A stretch of DNA of 64,000 bases from Rostrohypoxylon terebratum. Taxonomy: Eukaryota > Ascomycota > Sordariomycetes > Xylariales > Hypoxylaceae. The translations under genes were made by a program, and so were the position numbers. Below, one piece after another: positions 11,960-23,075 of this stretch; position 1 is the stretch's first letter, and each line of letters opens with the position of its first letter. Where the stretch lies: NCBI GenBank assembly GCA_022497145.1, contig MU385862.1:1-64000 (forward strand), given 5' to 3'. Under the pieces are notes generated by a model that ran no database searches, had not been told where the DNA came from, and saw only the letters and a program-made list of their open reading frames with translations.

Positions 11960-14900
11960 TGATCAACCCCATCGCCATGTGCCGTGTACGGGTGTACATA
12001 GTAGATTGATAAGAACTTGGTATGAAGGCCCCTCAAACTTGGAATTCTGGAACTCGACATAGCATTATGGGAGTTTGAATATGGCGATCAACGATATGCG
12101 ACGAGACTGAGAAACCTATTGCTACTTGCGAGAAAATATAGCCTTAACCTAAGGGTTTATGGGGATTCCGAGGTCATCATCTAAATTGTGCTAAGGATGC
12201 AGTCTACGCCTTCGATCTCCTCGCATTCGCGGAAGGAGCTAAATTGCTAAAGATATTTCTTATTATCGTGAAAATAGCCACTGCTAGCGCCGAAAAAAGC
12301 CGTGATATTTTTATACAGAGCAAAACTTCGGCAATGCCTCTACACATATTAGCGCTCGTGGTCTTCTGCGACTATCTTAAACTAATACCTTCTAGAAATG
12401 CTTAGGATGCACATAGCTCGATGACCGTTGAGATCTGGTTCTTTAGCAACCCAATTTGTTGTCCTATTTATCCTATCTACTACCTATGGGGCATCTAGCA
12501 CGTGTACGTGGCTTCTCGAAGACCTCTTGGAATAGAGATGGCAAGTTAGGTAATGACATGCGAGATAATGTATGTATGTAGGTACTTATGGGATGATGCA
12601 CGTGTAATCTGAAAATGCATTCGAATAGATTTGTAGCGTGGTGAAGGTAACGTCAACTAATATGAAACTTGGCGACGTGACAGGCTGCAATGATGCAGTA
12701 GTAATGAAGCTATGTAGATGCTATGAGACTACTAGGTAATGTGGATAGTTGAGAATGCCTTTCAATGCATGCAACGCGCATGCGCTGATGCGAAGTTACG
12801 CGACAAGATTTGTGTATTTCATCTAAAAGACAAGTCTTAACAATCTCTGCTTGATAATGGTACAAAACTATAAGATGGTACTGGACGCGACAGTATATAT
12901 GATATAAATAGCTCTGTTTAGTAAGTCCCACGTAGGTGCATCCAAAGTTCACACGAAAGAATAGGTATTATACAATCATGATAAATCGATGGGGGATTGA
13001 TGAGGTCGTATGGCAATTAATCCCGCGACGAATTCTTTGTAGTATTGCGACCCTTTCATCGAGCGTACCTGTACACCGTGGAACACTTTTGACACGATCA
13101 AATTTGAAGAATTTACCTTGGTGTGTCTCACTGAAACGGTTTCGGCCATCCTTCTATCTTGGTCACACTCGAGCAATGTTGAGATGGGTGCGTTACTCAA
13201 TTAATAAAGTCGAGTCCTTCTAGAAGACTGCTTCTTCTAATTTGGGCAGTCTGGATCGGTCCGAAGAAAGTGGCCGCGGTTGCGACGATGCGGCGTTGGT
13301 GTCCCGAACCCAATACGTAATCGCAACCAACGTCTGTTCTACGACGGCCTAATGGATCTTTTCCAGACGCCTGGAAACCCCGGGGGCGCTTTGGTTTGGG
13401 CTGAGAAGTGCGTTACGCATCAGCCAGGGGTGTTCTCGACTTTCGAGTGAATAAAATTTTCACCGGCCTAGATGTCGACGTACGAATGACATTATATGAA
13501 GACGTAAGCGTGGGAGAATAATCCCTCGGTGCGGGATATGTCACGCGAAAAAAGGGGGCTGACATTACAATACTACAAGCAGCGTGAGAACTTTATGTTT
13601 GCCAATACTAAGCATTATCACACCTCGATCTTGTGCCTGAGCTTCTTATAGGCTAGTTGAGATGCCCTTGAGGCTCTCTTGACGAACGACCGGCGCCGGC
13701 TGAAAATTCGCGATGTGATAGGTGGTTGAAGTCTTGTTACCTTCTTTTACGATCGTTCCCCCAAGACGCCAAAATCTGACTCGTTTCTGAATTTCTGAAT
13801 AGACGAGATCGAACACCGATAGATGCGGACCTGCGGAAAGTGGATATCCAGTAATACGTCAAATACCCAGTATACGTTTAGATCCAACACGATGTTATAT
13901 TGCCTTTCAATATCCGTCTACTATATGCGATCGTGAGGTACCTAGTCATACCTAGTACCTATTCAACTTGTCCGTATACACATGTACCCTTGCGTCGTTC
14001 AAACACACTATTTCCTCGTAGACAATTCGTTTTTTTAGAGAATCGTATGTGATTCGGCAACTTTTTGAGCCAATGCTCATGTTGAAAGGCTATCATTCAC
14101 AAATTGCAATGCTTGCTCATATGGATACAGCGTTTCCATTCGCTATTTATGCTTTCTTTTCTTAACGAGGACAAGGTGCCGCGTATTTTCCTATTGGTTT
14201 AGCCTTCGTGATGTTAGGGTGTAATAGTAGGTAGTAGAAGTTTTCCCTGAGCTCTTCCCCCTGCATGAACGTGGTGATAGGTGAGGACGGGAGAGCGGGT
14301 CAGCGGGGAATAATTCGTAGGGCAAAATCTGGGTAAAGCGTGGACCAGTGCAGGCTGTGAGCGGCGGGATCTGAGACCTGCAGGGGGAACGGACCAGTAG
14401 AGCTACGCCACTAATGATCTAAACTCTGAGAGGCCAACCCTCTCTGCGGGCTTCGGTGATGCCAGAATCCAACAGGGCGGAATCCTCTTCTAAGTGGCTG
14501 TAGGAATGAACAGATTGCCGCTCTCCTTCTTTTTGCAAATTGAGAACCCGCATCATGATCACATCTTCTGGCAATACTCGAACACGAATGGCTACACGAC
14601 TGGGTATTTTCAGCTGACTTGGTAGTACAACATTGGCAAGTATACAAATATTGGAAGCACAACGCATATCCGTTTTTCGCAGCCGTTTTTCGCAGTATCA
14701 TCTTGCATCGTGTTGAGCCTGTACTGAGGGGCATATGAAATTTCCCTACTTCTCACTTAGTAATCTCTCTAGCCCTTGACGGGGCAAGCTCATTGCAGGG
14801 GGGTGGTATTCTCCACGAAGCTAGTGCCCATTGAGGTAAACTGGACCGGCATTGGAAATTTTCGGAAATGCTCTGGCCAACTTGTCGGGTTGTTTCCGCA

Positions 14901-16854
14901 TGATTTCCATATGATGAGCAATATGAGCGTTCGACGGGATGAAGTTGTGCGGTCCGTGAGTTTGACAGGGCTGAGATTATTAATACTCTGTAGGAATTGG
15001 AATTGTATGTATGAGATACTGCACGCAGGGCATTCTTAAGATTATAGTGACAAGTCAAATCCCGACTAGTATTTGTATTATGAAAATAGCCGATGTTGAG
15101 ACATACATGACAATCTCATTGTCTCCCCTGTCAAAACGTGAGGGCAAGGCATCCAGCATCGGTACTCGTATGTATGTATAAGATACTCTAGCATACTATT
15201 TGTTATCGGCGTGCCCTTTTGGTCTCGTGGGTTGGTGGCGATTGGTCGAATTAGAAGACCGAACGCATGCGGAGCGCACGCAGATGTCGATCTTTAGAGA
15301 ACGTTTGTCTAAGTATTGTATCTCAGGACACAGCAAGAGGCGTCCTCCCTGCTTATGGTCGACGGCACACTTTTCCGCTCTGGGAAAAGAAATGGATGAA
15401 CCAATAATAATCAGCGTGCAGGGACGATCTGACCGTCACACTGTGTGGTAACTTGTAAGTAATTAGGCTGTCTATGGTAAGCCTGCCTGTGTACCTGCAG
15501 GATTAGCTACAGATGGAGGCGTAATGGACGTTCTGCCGGGACGGAGTATGGATCAAGTTAGATTTCGTTGGGTCTTCTTGGCTCTTGGACCTCATCGTCG
15601 CTTTGCTAATAATTGGATATAACCTTGGAATGGCTACTAGCTTTATAGCTAGCCCTAGGTTAGAGGTTATACTGATAGTACATAGTATGGGATGCTAGCA
15701 TATAGTAGATACCTATCATTTCCCCGGCTATGCAGCGATGTCATGTCTCACTACCTACCTACTAGTCGTACATAGTGAAGCAATAGGGTGCTAGCACGCG
15801 TGAAATTGTTACATCCATAGCAGTTGCATGGTGGATAAGGTTATTGCAGGCCTTGGTATGGCGCGAAGACTATTTAGGAATTGATATCAGTCTAGACTAG
15901 AACGACTGCGAACAGACTGTGAGGCTTGAGCCGCCTAGTCGCCTATATCATCTCGATGTATGAAATAATACCATCCATGAATGAAAGGTACTGACATAAA
16001 CAGCCTGATGAGAATTCGGATTTAACCTGACGATGTGGTAGGTGCGGATTCGGCCCGCTGCTGACCGGCCGTCTCCGTCAGCGTTAATAATAGCTAGAGA
16101 AGAAAACGACAAAAAAAGTCTAGTATAATAATGAATGGTATATATATGCTATATGTATGACATGCAGATGCTAAAATCGCTAAAATCCTTCTTCTCGTCG
16201 CGATACCGACAGAAACTTTGCGCCGTTTTGCGCCGTAGGAAGGAAGACTACGGGCACCGTTTGGTACTCGGCCGGGATGTACTCAACTGGCAGGTACGTA
16301 CTAGGTAATGAAGTAAATACCGGGAGGAAGCTTCAACCTGTCAAGGCCCAAGGGCTCCTAGATCGTTCACAAATTGGCAATTGCAGCAGGTGCTGGCTGG
16401 GCTTCAGGGCTCCAGGGCTCCAGGGCTGTTAACTTTCTTTTTGGAGTTGCCTATGCCTGCCAATGTCCGTCCCATGTCCATCGCCCACTCGCCTAATCAC
16501 TTGTCCAATCCTGTGTAAGCCCCACCGTCGGTAACTTGCATGGACCTTCCCAGTCAGCCAGTCAAAAAATAGTGTAGTGTAGTGGGCAAGGATTTCATGG
16601 ATTTTGTGGATTTTGTGGATTTTCTGCGAGGTCGATTTTGTGCAACATCACCGACAGAAAATCCCACTCTCCAAATTCATTCATACATACCTACATACAT
16701 GCGGACGATGTGCGATTGGGCGACGGAACGATTTGAGGCCACCACCTTTCAATGGTACCTCGGTGGTACACATCATACACATCATTTGACAGTTGCAGTT
16801 GAAGCTGTGTCCTATCTCAAGTCTCAAGATTCTCTACTCAACCCCATCCAATAC

Positions 16855-16935
16855 TACCACAACTACCACAACTACCACAACTACCACAACTACCACAACT
16901 ACCACAACTACCACAACTACCACAACTACCACAAC
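16855..16935. repeat. Minisatellite, nine 9-bp units
   Basis: Nine head-to-tail copies of TACCACAAC without a mismatch, ending in a variant unit TACCGCTAC. Because the unit is a multiple of three, all frames stay open and give artificial poly-threonine, poly-valine or YHN runs. None of these is a supported gene. Confidence 0.95.
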
Positions 16936-17152
16936 TACCGCTACTGTTCCTAGGCTAGACCTACATAGTACGTACGTACGTGTGGACATCACGAGAATAG
17001 ATGCAGGATTTGACAATCTAGTACAACCCCACCTGCCCACCAAGCAGAAAATTGAAACCCTTTCTTCCTAACCAAGACCAATGGGATAGCTCGTCTGACT
17101 ACGCGAGATCAACATGCTCAGATGTTCGCCAATCTTGCCAGTTTTTACATAA

Positions 17153-17173
17153 GGAGTCTGGAGTCTGGAGTCT
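17153..17173. repeat. Short tandem repeat GGAGTCT x3
   Basis: Three exact 7-bp copies in non-coding DNA. Confidence 0.85.
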
Positions 17174-18509
17174 GGACAAAGCACTTGTTACTAGTACTAG
17201 CTATTACTACATAGTACAGTCTACTACTACTATGTAGGTATGTGGTTATTATACCTACTAATAGCACGTAGTAAAAATGGCCGAAGCTAATTAACCTACA
17301 GTAGTCGAAACGGAGAAGGCTTAACCGAGTATAGTCCTCTCCAACGGCCAAGCAAAGAATCTTTTTCTAGGCTGACAAGGGAAAGATATCTGGAATCCTA
17401 GTGGGTCAGCGAGCCTGGGATTTCCTGGCCCTCTTTGGCACTACCTTGTCAATCAGTCTTGAAGATGCGCAAGCTTGCGAGACCTGGCAGATGGCAAACA
17501 CTAGCTTCCCCATGTGGTCCACCGGCCTCCGCCCGCCACCACGCCATCCTACCATTCTCTCTCCCATTGACGACTGACGACTGACGCGACCTCCGTCAGG
17601 GCGACCCAGCAAAAGGTAACCCTCAGGGATCGTTCGTGCCTCCTTGATCTGTCTGCCCGTGAATGCCTATCCTGTCCTTTCTACCGTATATAGTACATAC
17701 CTAGTCCTGCTAGACTGCTAGTCCCAGATACCGTACCACCATGCCAGACTCACTCATCGAGTCTCCATCCAGTATCCGCTTCCCCAAGCCCCTGGTTCGT
17801 GTCGTCAATTGGCTACCAAGGTCGAGACCCTCAGTTGCCTAGTACTATTTAGTATTTACTATGTACTAGGTTACAGTACATGTACCGCAACCTACTGGCG
17901 CACCCGTACCTTAATATGTCCTTCATTCCCGCTGTCACTGTATGTTCCTGCGTTTCTGGTTTTTTCGCTTCGTCGTGTATGCTTGCTTCTCCGTCGACTT
18001 TCTTGCCCCTGCCTACGATTCGTGTGTATGGGAATTGCCTCACCTACATGATACTCGGGGCCATGAATATCACCTAACCCATCAACCCTCAACGCGTTCG
18101 GAGCATACATCACGTCTCGGCTCTTACCTGCATTTTCATCTGAAGCGATTAGACGACAATCCTACCCTCATGCTTCCGAACGAGCATAAATCTATACGAC
18201 AGGATCAATAGGGTTTGAAAGATAAAATCTAGGTCTTAAACAGGGACGAGCCGGTTAATATCCACGCATTTACTACCTACCCGGTTTTTTGGACGGCTTT
18301 GGACGACTCCGTTCGCTTCGCATAAGAGATACCGGGGCTGGATTTCGTCACCCTGGTTTTGAGTGCTTCGACCAGAGCAGGTATTAGATATAAGTCTTAT
18401 ATTCTGCCCCGCGTCGCATCTCCATCGCACGGCTTCCAGTTGAGGCCTGGAATCCGGACAGATCTTCCTTACTATTCAGTAATTGGGACGTTTCCATACA
18501 GTCTTCAGT

Positions 18510-20290
18510 ATGGCGAACGAAACATTACGTGGCGGGTGCCCCGTACCCTTTTTTAATGAAGACTTATTCCCTACAACGGGAGGGCGTAAGTTTTTGAGTT
18601 GGCTATACCTTTGATCCCTTTCTAATTATTTCGTAGACATTGAGGGTCGGTTATGTTCGCCTCTGGGGCGTTTAAACTGCTGTGTACCATGCCCTATGAC
18701 GGACTGGGCTTACCCAGATAATTTCAACACGGCGGCGACGGCAGCAAACTGGGTTAATGTTGTTGGTATGATCTGCTGTGGTTTCTTGTTAATATCTTGG
18801 GTTGTACTTCCCGTCGAGAAGACTCATCGTCACTATCTAAGTATCAGTCTGGCATGTGCCATTGTGCTAATGAATGTGAGTCTATTTACGCGTGCCCGAG
18901 AGTACTGGTAGTCTCATCATGACTGACATACTATAGCTGGGTTTCATTATTCCTTTGGCAGCCAAACCAAACCAGTGTTTCAACGAGATAACCCCTCATG
19001 GAATGGACACGAGCTCCGTTTGCGCAGCTTCGGGAGCTTTCTTACTTATCGGCGGTTGGGCTGGTATCATGTGGGTTTTCTTGAGGGCGCTTTCTCTACA
19101 TCTCCAAATCTGCTGGCAATTGGTGGTGGGACGAAATTATATGTGGTTTTCTCAAGTTCTCGGTTGGGGTATACCCATTATCGGCCTCATCATACTGCTC
19201 GTCTTCAGCGGAGTTTCGTTTCGATTCGGCGCGACATGCCACATCAACCACGAGAACAGTTTGGCCGACTTCTGGATCCCGCTTCTTGTCTTCGCCGGCT
19301 TGACCGTTATCATACAATTTGCTACCTTCGGATATTGTATCAAAGTCTATCTCGCATCCCTGACTGATAATAGCACGACAACTGAGGGCTCTGGAATGCC
19401 CTCATACTCTAACAGTATCCGCACCATGACTCCCCGCCAGGCCTACCGACGAATTCGCCGTGTCGTCCAACTCCAATGGCGTGGTATTGTCATTGTATTG
19501 ATTATTATTGCCGATGTTATCTTCTTCGCTGTCATCTTTGTCTTCTTGGACAACACTGTGGAGTCGGTTAGAAATGACCCAGAAAAGGCACGGCCATGGG
19601 CAGCCTGTCTCATCGCTGCTAGCGGTGATAAAAACAAGTGCTTGGATAAAGCTAAAGGACTGGTCGTCAGCCTGCCGACTGTTATAGCTGTTCTCATACT
19701 ATTGGCTGTAGGTGTTCCTAAATTTCAATCGCCAGTGTTCTATAAGCTAATGTCCAAAATAGATGAACGGCCTTTGGTTACTCTTGCTGCTTGGTCGCTG
19801 GTCTATGGTCACCGGCTGGATCGATTTCTTCGGGTCTTTGAGTGGTCACACCACCAAGAAAGAATTTGTGTCTGTGGACGCTCGAATGGATATTAAGCAG
19901 GACCCTCGATCTTATGAAATGTTGTCTCGCGATTCCAGCAAGATAGATACGGTGCTGACCCCAATTAGCGCAACCATGTCGCCCACCGCCCAAGGGCGCA
20001 AAACCCCTGATTATTTCGGACAAACGGTCCGCTACCAACCACACCAGCGGTCATTCTCTTCGCCCAGACCCCCGCAACAACTTCGTTGGGACACGAATGA
20101 CGGTCAAGGAGATGCCTATGACTTACCACCGATGCCGCCGTCGCGAACATACGATTACGATTCCATGAACCCGTTAGGAATGAACAGAATAGAGAAGGAA
20201 GAGGAGGATGAGATACAATACTCGGCCCCGAGGTCGCAATATACCCAACCCCACGCTCCCGATTATAGTCGCGACCACGTTTTTATCTAA
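18510..20290 (+). CDS. Seven-transmembrane receptor, Frizzled/Smoothened-like fungal GPCR
   Basis: Exons: 18510-18585, 18637-18875, 18937-19707, 19763-20290; 1614 nt, 537 residues. A short Cys-rich N-terminus (CPVPFFNEDLFPTTGG, then several cysteines up to CVPCPMTDW) leads into seven hydrophobic helices, starting with ANWVNVVGMICCGFLLIS. The seventh, after the CLDKAKG loop, is completed across intron 3 (LILLA joined to MNGLWLLLLL). A hydrophilic cytoplasmic tail of about 140 residues follows, rich in S, T, P and acidic residues. This layout fits the fungal members of the Frizzled/Smoothened-like receptors that lack a large cysteine-rich domain, acting at the plasma membrane; ligand unknown. 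Intron 3 has to be spliced out to keep the tail, since reading through gives an early stop at 19896. The family name is from overall pattern. Confidence 0.82.
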
Positions 20291-21378
20291 ATAATTATTC
20301 AACCTTATCACCACAGGCTATCCGCCCACGATTATACAAAACATGTACACCATGTACAAAATATTTTCTTCATGTTACTATATTGGGGCAACTTGATTCC
20401 CTACGCAGATGTTATTTATCAGGCTTTGAGCGCGGCGTCCTGGGGATATTGTATCGATTAAAAGATCATCAGTCTTGACCTCGTAGGCAAGAACTAGGGA
20501 TGTTGAAAAATTTAGGATACGGCAATGCGCTCGAAAGAGAAGGGTAAATTTTGGAAAGGATGTTAGAGCAATCAAAAGTGTCATTGCCGAATCGCGTATT
20601 CGTAATGTGAAGATACCTATAGGGCTCATGGGAGACAAATGGGAGGAGGGAAGCTGATTTTGGTGGCGCATGACGTCGACGCCCAGAATTCTAAGTGTTG
20701 CTATGAGGCTTGACGGAGGAACGAAGCTATGAAGCGGCATTAGTTTTCCTACCTGACTAGGTAGGTCTGTTCAATACTTACCCAGGTAGCTAAAGATTGG
20801 ATAGTTATGCATGCATCGGTCCATCTTAATAAAAAAAGGCATAAACCTACCTATCTAATGAATGCATCCATGTTGAGTACCTAGGTCCTAATGTTTTATA
20901 TTCCACATCTAAGTATGAATGAGATGAACGCTGAACAGACTGGAGACCCCCTCAAACGCTATGAACATACCACACATATCTAGACGCGACCGTATATTCA
21001 ATTATCACCTGGGTAGGCCCCTATCGACAATTTTTAACTAAATAGAACTATAAGGTACCTTGCTTCATATTTTCATGGAAGATCGCCCCAAATATATGAA
21101 TCTGTTACGGGATGGAGCTCCAACGAGATCACGTGGCAAGTACGCTCTGCGTACTAGCTTATGTAAGAGTAGCTTAGTAAGCTCGTGGCTATAAATCTAC
21201 GAGCTACGAGCGAGAGCGTAGCTCTCGTACTTAGCTTAATGAACCTCTTTTACATCCGATCTAGCACCGTATATTAGTAGCTCTCTCTCCGTGAGAGAAT
21301 CAATATAGTGTAAAATAAAGTGCCCTGCAGTAGGGGAGGCATTGAGGAAAAATACAAGTCAAAGGGTGTTCACCGGTG
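20291..21378. other. Intergenic, no gene seen
   Basis: Spacer downstream of the receptor gene with TACCTAGGT-type motifs around 20740-20890 and imperfect GAGCTACGAGC/GAGAGCGTAGCTCTC inverted sequence near 21195-21235. No coding frame is supported. Confidence 0.45.
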
Positions 21379-21388
21379 AAAAAAAAAA
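21379..21388 (-). terminator. RNA polymerase III terminator (T10 on minus strand)
   Basis: Ten A residues on the plus strand, that is a T10 run, lie 7 bases after the 3' end of the tRNA-like gene. This is the position and sequence of a pol III stop signal. Confidence 0.6.
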
Positions 21389-21395
21389 TTGATCT

Positions 21396-21494
21396 GATCG
21401 GCGAGGGAATCGAACCCTCGAGCAAGTGCGTACATTAATGAACCCATTGTCATAACAATGAAATCGATGTTCACACTACCATGCCACTCCGACC
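21396..21494 (-). tRNA. tRNA-like gene, anticodon not resolved, possibly intron-containing
   Basis: On the minus strand GGTCGG at the 5' end pairs with the 3' CCGATC (one G-U). The 3' part holds a perfect T arm (GAGGG, TTCGATT, CCCTC) and an exact box B, GGTTCGATTCC. TGGCATGGTAG at the D arm is an imperfect box A. At 99 nt it is longer than an intronless tRNA, and the middle contains CATTGT-TATG-ACAATG and CATTAATG hairpins that would fit an intron or long variable arm. The T10 terminator right behind argues for a transcribed gene. I could not place a normal 7-base anticodon loop, so the amino acid is left open; a degenerate copy is possible. Confidence 0.5.
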
Positions 21495-21589
21495 TTAAGT
21501 CCAGTGATTCTTAAAAAATGACAATGTTCTTAGGATATATATGTCTTGCTACGGGATGATTTCGTATAGCGCATGATTACATAGCTCCA

Positions 21590-22733
21590 TCACAAGTGGG
21601 CGCCCTCCGGCAAGCCCTTGAAACCAGCAGTCATGAACAAGCCCTCTTCGATCGCCGCCTTTTTGGCCTTGAGCTCTTCCACGTCCCAATTCGCCCAAGC
21701 ACAGCGTCCCCTTAGAAACGAGGCCTCGGGGCTAGCCATCCAGACAATGAAGTGAGCCGGAAGTTGCACTGGATTGCCGGGCGCAGGTCAGCATTACATC
21801 GAGGCTATGGGTGATATGAAGGAAGCTTGACAGTCGGCATCGGATGGCAACCTACCTGTGTCCATAGGGAGCCTCTCGGGCTTACCGCCCGTGCGGTAGA
21901 AATTATCGGTCTCGATCATGCCCGGGTTGACCGCGGCGACGAAGATATTTGGATTTTCCGCTGCTAGAAACTCCAGCATCTTGGCCTGCGCGAGCTTGGA
22001 TGCAGTGTACGCTGATAGCCCGGGGAGATACGCGGCTGGCATGAGCGATACGTCCGTGGTCAACCCGAGGAGAGCGGCCTGTGCTGGGTCGGCAGTAGGT
22101 AGGAACGCCTTCGCTACTAGTAGTGTGCCTTTCGCATTTGTCTGAACATGACTCTGTTAGTGTACGATGTTTTATTGGCAGTTAGCCAGGAAGGAGAGAG
22201 AGTACCTCGAACCCTTTCCACCACTCATCCACTTCCGTCGAGGCAATCGGCGCTGTTGTGGGGCAGTAGCCGGAAGACAATACTAAAACCTGCCACTTGC
22301 CCACCACGGCAGCAGCGCTCTCCAGACTGCTTTGTCTGGTAATATCGGCGACGTGGACTGAGCTTGATGGTTTTCCGGCCGATGGGATGAGCGCTGCCGT
22401 CTCCTTAAGAGTGCCTTCGGTGCGCCCGAGAAGCGCGATGTGGGCAGCACCCGCGGTAGCAAAGGCCAGCGCAGTCTCTCGGCCGATCCCAGATCCCTAG
22501 ATGTCATCAGTAAGAGGTATGCTAAGCTTGCCTGAGCTTCGGGCTGGGAAAACATGCGCCTTCTCGATGTCCGCGTCAAAGGGATCGGAATTAGAGATGG
22601 TTTGGGATATGCGTACTGCGCCGATGACTACCACGGTCTTGCCGGCCACGCTTAACTCCGGACGTAAGGGTGAAATAGCTTCATATGTATCGTTGCGCCA
22701 TGTGGCAGTTGGGCAAGGGAATGGTGGCTGCAT
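21590..22733 (-). CDS. Short-chain dehydrogenase/reductase
   Basis: Minus-strand exons in order: 22733-22617, 22496-22206, 22141-21856, 21768-21590; 873 nt, 290 residues. Splicing of intron 1 joins VVVIGA to GSGIGRETALAF, making the dinucleotide-binding glycine motif. The active site is YTASK (Y-x3-K) in GLSAYTASKLAQAKM, followed by AAVNPGMIETD, where the NPG element is typical of classical SDRs that use NAD(P)H. The usual NNAG is replaced by LSSG. The enzyme is soluble, with no targeting signal. It is transcribed away from the flavin oxidase that starts 342 bp to the right, so they may share a promoter region. Substrate unknown. It is a different, complete gene from the SDR relic at 402-620. 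Confidence 0.88.
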
Positions 22734-23075
22734 TTTATGGAATCTGAGCCTGTGGTGAACTCAACGGTCAACAGAACAGACAGAGGAATTGTATTCCAAG
22801 AAGGTTCTTGGTGGCGTTTTATTATAGCATGAAATTAGCGAGTAATCCAACATGGAGAACGGCGGGAACACTCGTCCAATGGGGATTCCCTTGGGTGGAT
22901 ATCTGCCTTGCATGGACGTTGGTATGTTGGTATGTTGGTAGTTAGTTGTTGGCTTTGTCTCCCATTGTTTCTTCTGGAATTGGTTGGTTATGCTAGTCAG
23001 CTTACACTTTCTTAAATTGGGAAATGGGGGTTCTCGTTCCCCTCGTTGTAGGATATTCCATCCAAAACATAAAAC
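22734..23075. promoter_or_regulatory. Bidirectional promoter region of SDR and flavin oxidase
   Basis: 342 bp separate the two divergent start codons. Within it is a GTTGGTAT direct repeat (22918-22925, 22926-22933, then GTTGGTAG 22934-22941), the kind of short repeat that could hold factor sites. Shared regulation is inference from the arrangement only. Confidence 0.45.

Larger units (their letters stand above)
9847..18509. other. 8.7 kb region without a convincing gene
   Basis: Between the reductase and the receptor gene I find only short frames, none with a recognisable domain. It carries simple repeats (listed separately), many TACCTAGG palindromes (for example 10908-10928 and 13938-13965), and one protein-like minus-strand frame at 11678-11959. 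Stop-dense frames and absent splice continuity suggest decayed or purely intergenic DNA. An RNA gene or a fast-evolving small secreted protein could be missed. Confidence 0.45.

Noticed and set aside
14411..15058. Minus-strand frames around 14.4-15.1 kb
   Set aside because: Two overlapping frames compete, neither has a domain, and no splice path joined them into a longer protein.
16582..17071. Three overlapping frames with YHN, poly-Thr and poly-Val runs
   Set aside because: They are by-products of the 9-bp minisatellite; all frames stay open through it and the flanks show no domain.
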